Shown here: positions 59,160-64,000 of the stretch, in pieces
How the letters are laid out: every line of letters starts with the position of its first letter
Position numbering within the stretch: the stretch's first letter is position 1
Notes under the pieces: model-generated
Told to the model about the DNA's origin: nothing
The model's input: the letters and a program-made list of their open reading frames with translations, nothing else
The model's database searches: none
Source: Staphylococcus equorum
GTDB lineage: Bacteria > Bacillota > Bacilli > Staphylococcales > Staphylococcaceae
Length of the DNA stretch: 64,000 nt
Direction of reading: 5' to 3'
Assembly: GCF_029531845.1 (NCBI RefSeq)
Contig: NZ_JAMBPV010000001.1
Coordinates: 186,001-250,000 of the forward strand
Made by a program: the position numbers and the translations under genes

Positions 59160-59172
59160 AAAATCGAACATT
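59160..59172 (-). promoter_or_regulatory. Candidate PurR box upstream of purA
   Basis: Plus-strand AAAATCGAACATT matches the Bacillus PurBox (AWWWCCGAACWWT) at 12 of 13 positions, 71 bp before the purA start. The expected partner box is weak. Confidence 0.45.
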
Positions 59173-59313
59173 GATTTTTCGTCATTTTTCTAACCCCCAT
59201 CAATATTCAAACGTTGCAATAAGTCCGATAAACATAGTAATACCAAGTTTTTCATTATAATTTGCGTTAAAAAAAGATACATACTTACATTAAGAATTAC
59301 GAATAAAATCCAA

Positions 59314-59356
59314 ACAAAAACCGTACAATAAAACATATATTTGTATTATTGTACGG
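59314..59356 (-). terminator. Terminator after dnaB
   Basis: CCGTACAATA / TATTGTACGG stem followed on the minus strand by TTTTTG. Confidence 0.85.
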
Positions 59357-59378
59357 AAAAATTAATTTTATCTTTTTT

Positions 59379-60782
59379 CTAACCCATCATATCTGCATGG
59401 GCATAATCTATATCTGTAAACTTATTATATTGCTTCATAAAGTGGAGCTTCACCGTTCCAGTAGGACCGTTACGTTGTTTGGCAATAATAATTTCAATAT
59501 CACCATTATCATCATTCGTTTGTGGTTCATAATTCGTGTCATCATCGTCGTCTTCATCTTCGCCTTGATTGTAATAATCATCACGATATAGGAAGGCAAC
59601 GATATCGGCATCTTGCTCAATCGAACCAGATTCACGTATATCACTCATCATTGGTCGTTTATCTTGACGTTGCTCAACGCCACGTGATAGCTGACTTAGT
59701 GCGATAACAGGGCACTCAAGTTCTCTGGCAATTGCTTTTAATGTACGAGAAATCTCAGAAACTTCTTGTTGTCTGTTATCTGAAAAACGTGAACCACTAC
59801 CTGAAATTAATTGTAAATAGTCAATCACTATCATGTCTAGACCATGCTCTTGTTTCAAACGTCGACATTTTGAACGAATATCTGTAATACGGATACCTGG
59901 CGTATCATCGATAAATATCTTTGTACGCGATAACTTACCTACTGCAATTGTAAAACGATTCCAGTCTTCTTCAGTCATTGCACCTGTTCTTAAACGGTTA
60001 GAATCGACGTTGCCCGAACTACAAATCATACGTGTCGCTAATTGGTCCGCACCCATCTCAAGCGAGAAGATGCCAACTGAATAATTACGCTCATTTGTAG
60101 CTACTTTCTGCGCAATATTAAGCGCGAAGGCAGTCTTACCTACAGAAGGACGGGCAGCTAAAATAATCAAATCATTACGGTTAAACCCTGCTGTCATCTG
60201 GTCTAAATCACGGTACCCCGAAGGAATACCTGGTGTCTGACCACTGTTTTGATCTAATAATTCTGCTGTCTCATATACTTCTCCAAGTACGTCTCTAATG
60301 TCTTTAAATCCGTCACTTTCACGTGTGGAAGATAATTCTAATATACGACGTTCAGCGTCGTTCAGTATCGTATCTAGTTCCAGTTCATCATTGTAACCAT
60401 CATTCGCAATACTATCAGCTGTTTGTATTAATTTACGCTTGGTTGCGTGTTTAAATACGATTTCTGTGTAGTACTGAATATTACGTGTGGTTGGCACATT
60501 ACTAGATAATTCAGCTAGGTATTGTGGACCACCCGCTTCATTCAATCGTCCTTCTTGTGACAATTGATCCATGATTGTTACCACGTCAATATCTTTGTTG
60601 TCTTCGTTGAGGTTCATCATGGCTCTAAAGATGTGTTGATGCGCGCCTCTATAAAAGGACTCAGGAAGTAATACTTCCTGAGTTGTGTTGATCAATTCTG
60701 GATCTATGATAATGGCACCTAAGACAGACTGCTCAGCCTCATTACTGTGTGGCATTTGATTTTGTTCATACATTCCATCCAT
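59379..60782 (-). CDS. dnaB: Replicative DNA helicase
   Basis: 467 residues. N-terminal DnaB domain to about 110 (PHSNEAEQSVLGAIIIDPELI), then the RecA-like motor: AARPSVGKTAFALN (Walker A), MIVIDYLQLISG (Walker B), and LSQLSRGVEQRQDKRPMMSD. Hexameric helicase of the replication fork (called DnaC in Bacillus). C-terminal stretch DEDDDDDT is very acidic. Confidence 0.97.
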   Translation of the reverse strand: MDGMYEQNQMPHSNEAEQSVLGAIIIDPELINTTQEVLLPESFYRGAHQHIFRAMMNLNEDNKDIDVVTIMDQLSQEGRLNEAGGPQYLAELSSNVPTTRNIQYYTEIVFKHATKRKLIQTADSIANDGYNDELELDTILNDAERRILELSSTRESDGFKDIRDVLGEVYETAELLDQNSGQTPGIPSGYRDLDQMTAGFNRNDLIILAARPSVGKTAFALNIAQKVATNERNYSVGIFSLEMGADQLATRMICSSGNVDSNRLRTGAMTEEDWNRFTIAVGKLSRTKIFIDDTPGIRITDIRSKCRRLKQEHGLDMIVIDYLQLISGSGSRFSDNRQQEVSEISRTLKAIARELECPVIALSQLSRGVEQRQDKRPMMSDIRESGSIEQDADIVAFLYRDDYYNQGEDEDDDDDTNYEPQTNDDNGDIEIIIAKQRNGPTGTVKLHFMKQYNKFTDIDYAHADMMG

Positions 60783-60812
60783 TACGATTACACCTCATAT
60801 CTCAATCCGTTA

Positions 60813-61259
60813 TTATTGTTCAACTGTGTGTACACGAATTGTACCTTCGACTTCTTTGTCTAATTTAACTGGTACGTTTGTGTAACCCAATGCATGGATA
60901 CCATTTGGTAAGTCCATTTTACGTTTATCAATCTTGATGTCGTGTTGTTTTTGTAACGCTTGTGTGATTTGTTTCGTACTTACTGAACCAAATAATTTGC
61001 CACCTTCACCTGTTTTAGCAGATACTTCGACTTCAATATTACTTAATTGTTCTTTTAATTGTTTAGCGTCTTCAATTTGTTGTTGACGCTCAGCTTCAGC
61101 TGCTTTATTTTTTTGTTCTAATTGTTTTAAGTTACCTGGTGTTGCTTCCACCGCATAATTTTTCTTTATTAAGAAGTTATTTGCATAACCTACTGGTACG
61201 TCTTTAACTTCGCCTTTTTTACCTTTACCTTTTACATCTTGTGTGAATATTACTTTCAT
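60813..61259 (-). CDS. rplI: 50S ribosomal protein L9
   Basis: 148 residues. [18 protein letters not shown] begins the L9 N-domain, followed by the long connecting helix and the C-terminal domain ([15 protein letters not shown]). It overlaps the gdpP stop by 4 bp (ATGA). Confidence 0.98.
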   Translation of the reverse strand: MKVIFTQDVKGKGKKGEVKDVPVGYANNFLIKKNYAVEATPGNLKQLEQKNKAAEAERQQQIEDAKQLKEQLSNIEVEVSAKTGEGGKLFGSVSTKQITQALQKQHDIKIDKRKMDLPNGIHALGYTNVPVKLDKEVEGTIRVHTVEQ

Positions 61260-63223
61260 GAATTTTCACTCCTACTCATTTGTTCTGTTATAGCTTGTTG
61301 TAATTTTTCGATTGCTTCATCGACAGTTACATCTTTCATTTGCGTAGCTGCATTTGTTAAATGACCGCCACCGCCAAGTGCTTCCATTGTTAATTGAACA
61401 TTTACTGCACCAAGTGAGCGGGCAGACATACCAATGAGATTATCTTCTCGTCTCGCTATTACATATGAAGCCTCTACACCATCTAAACTTAACAGTTCAT
61501 CGGCAGCTTGTGCAACTGTAACAGGATGATAGATTTTGTCATTGGAACCATGGGCAATTGCTACCCCATTTTCTTGCAGTTTCACTGTTTGAATCAACTC
61601 AGTACGATTGATATACGTATCGAGATCATCTTTCAAGAAATGCTGTGTCAATATCGTATCGGCACCATGTGCACGTAAATAACTTGCGGCATCAAATGTT
61701 CTAGAACCTGTGCGCAATGTGAAATTACGTGTATCTACGATGATACCGGCAAACATAACTGTTGATTCTAAGCGTGTCAGACGTTGTTCTGTCGGTTGAT
61801 ACTCTAGTAATTCTGTGACAAGTTCAGCTGTCGAACTTGCATAAGGTTCCATATATATAAGTAATGGACTAGAGATAAAGCTTTCACCACGTCTGTGATG
61901 ATCAATCACGACTTTACGGTTTGCTTTATTTAAAATATTTTCATCAATTACCATTTCAGGTTTATGCGTATCTACGATGACTAAGGTTGTCTTAGATGTC
62001 ATAATATCCCACGCTTCATCAGAAGTAATGAAACGATCTTTTAGTTCTGGTTTTTCATTCACCGCATCCATGACACGACGTAACGTTGGATCGATATCTG
62101 ATTCATTTAATACAATGTAGGCATCCAAATTATTCATCATTGCAAAACGAGATACACCAATTGCTGCACCGATTGCATCTAAATCAGGACGTGTATGTCC
62201 CATAATAATTACTTTGTCGCCTTCCATCAAGATATCTTTTAAGGCATGTGAAATCACTCGTGCTCTCACACGCGTACGTTTTTCCATTGGGTCAGTCTTA
62301 CCACCATAGAAACGTACATTACCATTCATACTCTTAATCGCTACTTGGTCGCCACCACGACCGAGTGCTAAATCAAGGCCTGACTGAGAAAGTTCACCCA
62401 GATCAACGAGATTTTCAGAACCTTCACCGACACCAACACTTAATGTAAGTTGAGCACGGTAACCGACACTCTTTTCACGAAGTTGACTTAAAATACTAAA
62501 ATTAGATTCTTCGATATCTTTTAAAATACGCTGATTTAAGTATGCCACAAATTGATCAGAACTATAACGTTTGAAATAAATGTTATATTCTGTCGCCCAT
62601 CTACTGATGACGCGCGTAACCATAGAGTTAATTTCCGACCTTTGTGTATCATTCATATTTTGAGTAATCTCATCGTAATTGTCTAAGAATAGTGTTGCAA
62701 TAATCGGTTTAGATTCTTCGTATAATTCTTGCGTTTGGATTTCTTCTGTAATATCGAAGAAGTATAAAACATGTTCTTTTTCAGAATATCGAACGCGATA
62801 GTGATATTCATTTTCTTTAATTTCAATTTCTTGTGTTTTTTCTAATTGTTTTAAGATATTAGGATATACTTCGTTAACTGGGTCGGAAATCACATTACGA
62901 TCTAATCGTTCCGACATAAAATGGTTCATCCACTCTATGTTTTCATTTTCGTCTAAGATAATCATCCCGATAGGTAAATTCTTAATTGCGATGTTGCTAC
63001 CTTCAGAGATATGACCACTCAGATCATCTACATAGTTATCTAGTTTTTGCAAAGCTTGTCTTACCAAAAATACTGTCCCTATAATTATAACCACTAAGAC
63101 AATCGCAGCGATGCCTGCCATAATTTGGTTAAAAACAAACCATATTACAACAAGCGCAATTGCTGTGAGCGCCATTATGATAAATGGCAAGAGCAAGGCT
63201 TTTTTAGTGGATTGACGATTCAT
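61256..63223 (-). CDS. gdpP: Cyclic-di-AMP phosphodiesterase GdpP
   Basis: 655 residues. Two N-terminal helices (about 10-55), PAS (about 85-150), a degenerate GGDEF (about 170-300, SVGVGEG...[10 protein letters not shown]), then DHH ([33 protein letters not shown]) and DHHA1 ([16 protein letters not shown]). It hydrolyses c-di-AMP and so affects cell-wall stress and beta-lactam tolerance. No disruption is visible. Confidence 0.96.
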   Translation of the reverse strand: MNRQSTKKALLLPFIIMALTAIALVVIWFVFNQIMAGIAAIVLVVIIIGTVFLVRQALQKLDNYVDDLSGHISEGSNIAIKNLPIGMIILDENENIEWMNHFMSERLDRNVISDPVNEVYPNILKQLEKTQEIEIKENEYHYRVRYSEKEHVLYFFDITEEIQTQELYEESKPIIATLFLDNYDEITQNMNDTQRSEINSMVTRVISRWATEYNIYFKRYSSDQFVAYLNQRILKDIEESNFSILSQLREKSVGYRAQLTLSVGVGEGSENLVDLGELSQSGLDLALGRGGDQVAIKSMNGNVRFYGGKTDPMEKRTRVRARVISHALKDILMEGDKVIIMGHTRPDLDAIGAAIGVSRFAMMNNLDAYIVLNESDIDPTLRRVMDAVNEKPELKDRFITSDEAWDIMTSKTTLVIVDTHKPEMVIDENILNKANRKVVIDHHRRGESFISSPLLIYMEPYASSTAELVTELLEYQPTEQRLTRLESTVMFAGIIVDTRNFTLRTGSRTFDAASYLRAHGADTILTQHFLKDDLDTYINRTELIQTVKLQENGVAIAHGSNDKIYHPVTVAQAADELLSLDGVEASYVIARREDNLIGMSARSLGAVNVQLTMEALGGGGHLTNAATQMKDVTVDEAIEKLQQAITEQMSRSENS

Positions 63224-63237
63224 TTTTCCACCTCAAA

Positions 63238-64000
63238 TCATTTTTTAATGATACGTTTTAAGTTAATACATAAATCTATAACACCCAGGAGACTTACAAT
63301 ATGTGTAAGTGGCATTAGAATTGTCCCTATTACCATTAAAATCACAGTAATTGTGAGCGGCATTGATTTTGCCTTTCCGAAAAAGTGAATCACACTTAAT
63401 CCCTGAATATACATACATAATGATAACACAATTTCGAAGTTTAATACGATACTTTGGAACGTACTCGGTTCGACGGCAAACATAACACACAGCAGGACAA
63501 TCATATACATCCATAGCAATGTGCGCTTCATTTGCCACGCATATAATGGTTTGAATATTGGTGTAGCAATTTTGCATTTACGTAAAATTGGAAAAGTAAC
63601 TAGTAAATTGATTAATATAAGTATAAATACTGCAATGATTACATAACTTGGTAATTGAACTGATAATTGACGGAATGTTTCTTCAAACATTTGTTTATAA
63701 TCTGAACCGACACCTGCATTAGAAATATAATAATGTATTTGATCTTTCGCAGGTTTCATCAATGTTGTTGACGTTGGTATTTTATCAAATGTTTGTAATG
63801 CCATAAATGCAATTAACGAGATCATACTCACGTATGTAGTTGTAATATAAAGTATACGTTCTTTAGATGTACGTTCTTTTAATAATTGGCCAACAACGAA
63901 ACTCACTAAGAGCACGAGGACCATGATACTTAATACGAATATATTACCTAATAAAGTTGTTAATACAACCGTTACGACTGCTGTTAAACCAAATGATTCT
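63238..64000 (-). CDS. YybS-like membrane protein (DUF2232), 5' end outside window
   Basis: The frame runs past the window edge, so the N-terminus is missing; 254 residues are visible with six to seven helices. Position 15 bp upstream of gdpP and the polytopic layout fit YybS. Function unknown; co-transcribed with gdpP and rplI. Confidence 0.85.
   Translation of the reverse strand, partial: ESFGLTAVVTVVLTTLLGNIFVLSIMVLVLLVSFVVGQLLKERTSKERILYITTTYVSMISLIAFMALQTFDKIPTSTTLMKPAKDQIHYYISNAGVGSDYKQMFEETFRQLSVQLPSYVIIAVFILILINLLVTFPILRKCKIATPIFKPLYAWQMKRTLLWMYMIVLLCVMFAVEPSTFQSIVLNFEIVLSLCMYIQGLSVIHFFGKAKSMPLTITVILMVIGTILMPLTHIVSLLGVIDLCINLKRIIKK

Noticed and set aside
59522..59707. Plus-strand ORF opposite dnaB rich in His and Arg.
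   Set aside because: It is the antisense shadow of the acidic Asp-rich stretch in DnaB; there is no ribosome binding site.
61256..63223. Checked gdpP for truncation or frameshift, which is common in beta-lactam-tolerant isolates.
   Set aside because: The frame is full length with intact DHH and DHHA1 motifs.

Overview
The window reads as the chromosome of a coagulase-negative Staphylococcus, most likely of the S. saprophyticus/xylosus/cohnii type (the species is an inference). It has low G+C, strong purine-rich ribosome binding sites and some TTG/GTG starts. The staphylococcal core block near the origin is present, all on the minus strand: a yybS-like gene, gdpP, rplI, dnaB, purA, tRNA-Glu, tRNA-Asp, walR, walK, yycH, yycI, walJ and rlmH. 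rlmH carries an intact SCC attachment core at its 3' end. oriC itself is not in the window.

Positions 1-32,000 are accessory metabolic chromosome built of small modules with local regulators. In order: the end of a flavin monooxygenase; a lone 2-oxoglutarate dioxygenase; an SSS-family symporter; bioB behind a candidate BirA operator; an ATP-grasp ligase paired with an MFS exporter; a LysR / EamA exporter / ProC-paralogue cluster; a DUF805 protein; a luciferase-like oxidoreductase; a DsbA-like protein divergent from a TetR-DoxX pair; a LysR regulator divergent from a ketopantoate-reductase-like / acetoacetate-decarboxylase-like / esterase operon; transposase and gene debris; a Zur-boxed zinc-chaperone GTPase; a HAD phosphatase; a complete malate module (sensor kinase, response regulator, 2HCT transporter, malic enzyme); and a sirtuin.

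Positions 29,000-45,450 hold a textbook beta-glucoside operon (licT, RAT antiterminator, bglP, bglA, with cre), an alcohol dehydrogenase behind a MerR-type 19-bp-spacer promoter, a GNAT / MFS / small-protein operon, and a tagatose- or fructose-type sugar module (RpiR regulator, PTS EIIBCA, PfkB kinase, LacD aldolase) bracketed by two near-identical terminators. A McrBC methyl-directed restriction system follows, immediately downstream of rlmH at the site where SCC elements insert.

Positions 45,850-64,000 are core. Departures from the expected order are a 520-bp gap with a terminator and an unexplained GC-richer segment between yycI and walJ, a cluster of DnaA boxes upstream of rlmH and two more at the yycI stop, and accessory genes on both sides of the tRNA pair (MarR plus DHA2 efflux pump; a macrolide-type glycosyltransferase). 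A structured dispersed repeat containing GTGGGACAGAAAT-type ends occurs three times in full and once as a partial end. I found no CRISPR array, rRNA, prophage or complete IS. Nothing here is certainly a new system. The best candidates are the ligase-exporter pair, the decarboxylase operon, the tagatose-type route, and the non-coding structures around the wal locus.
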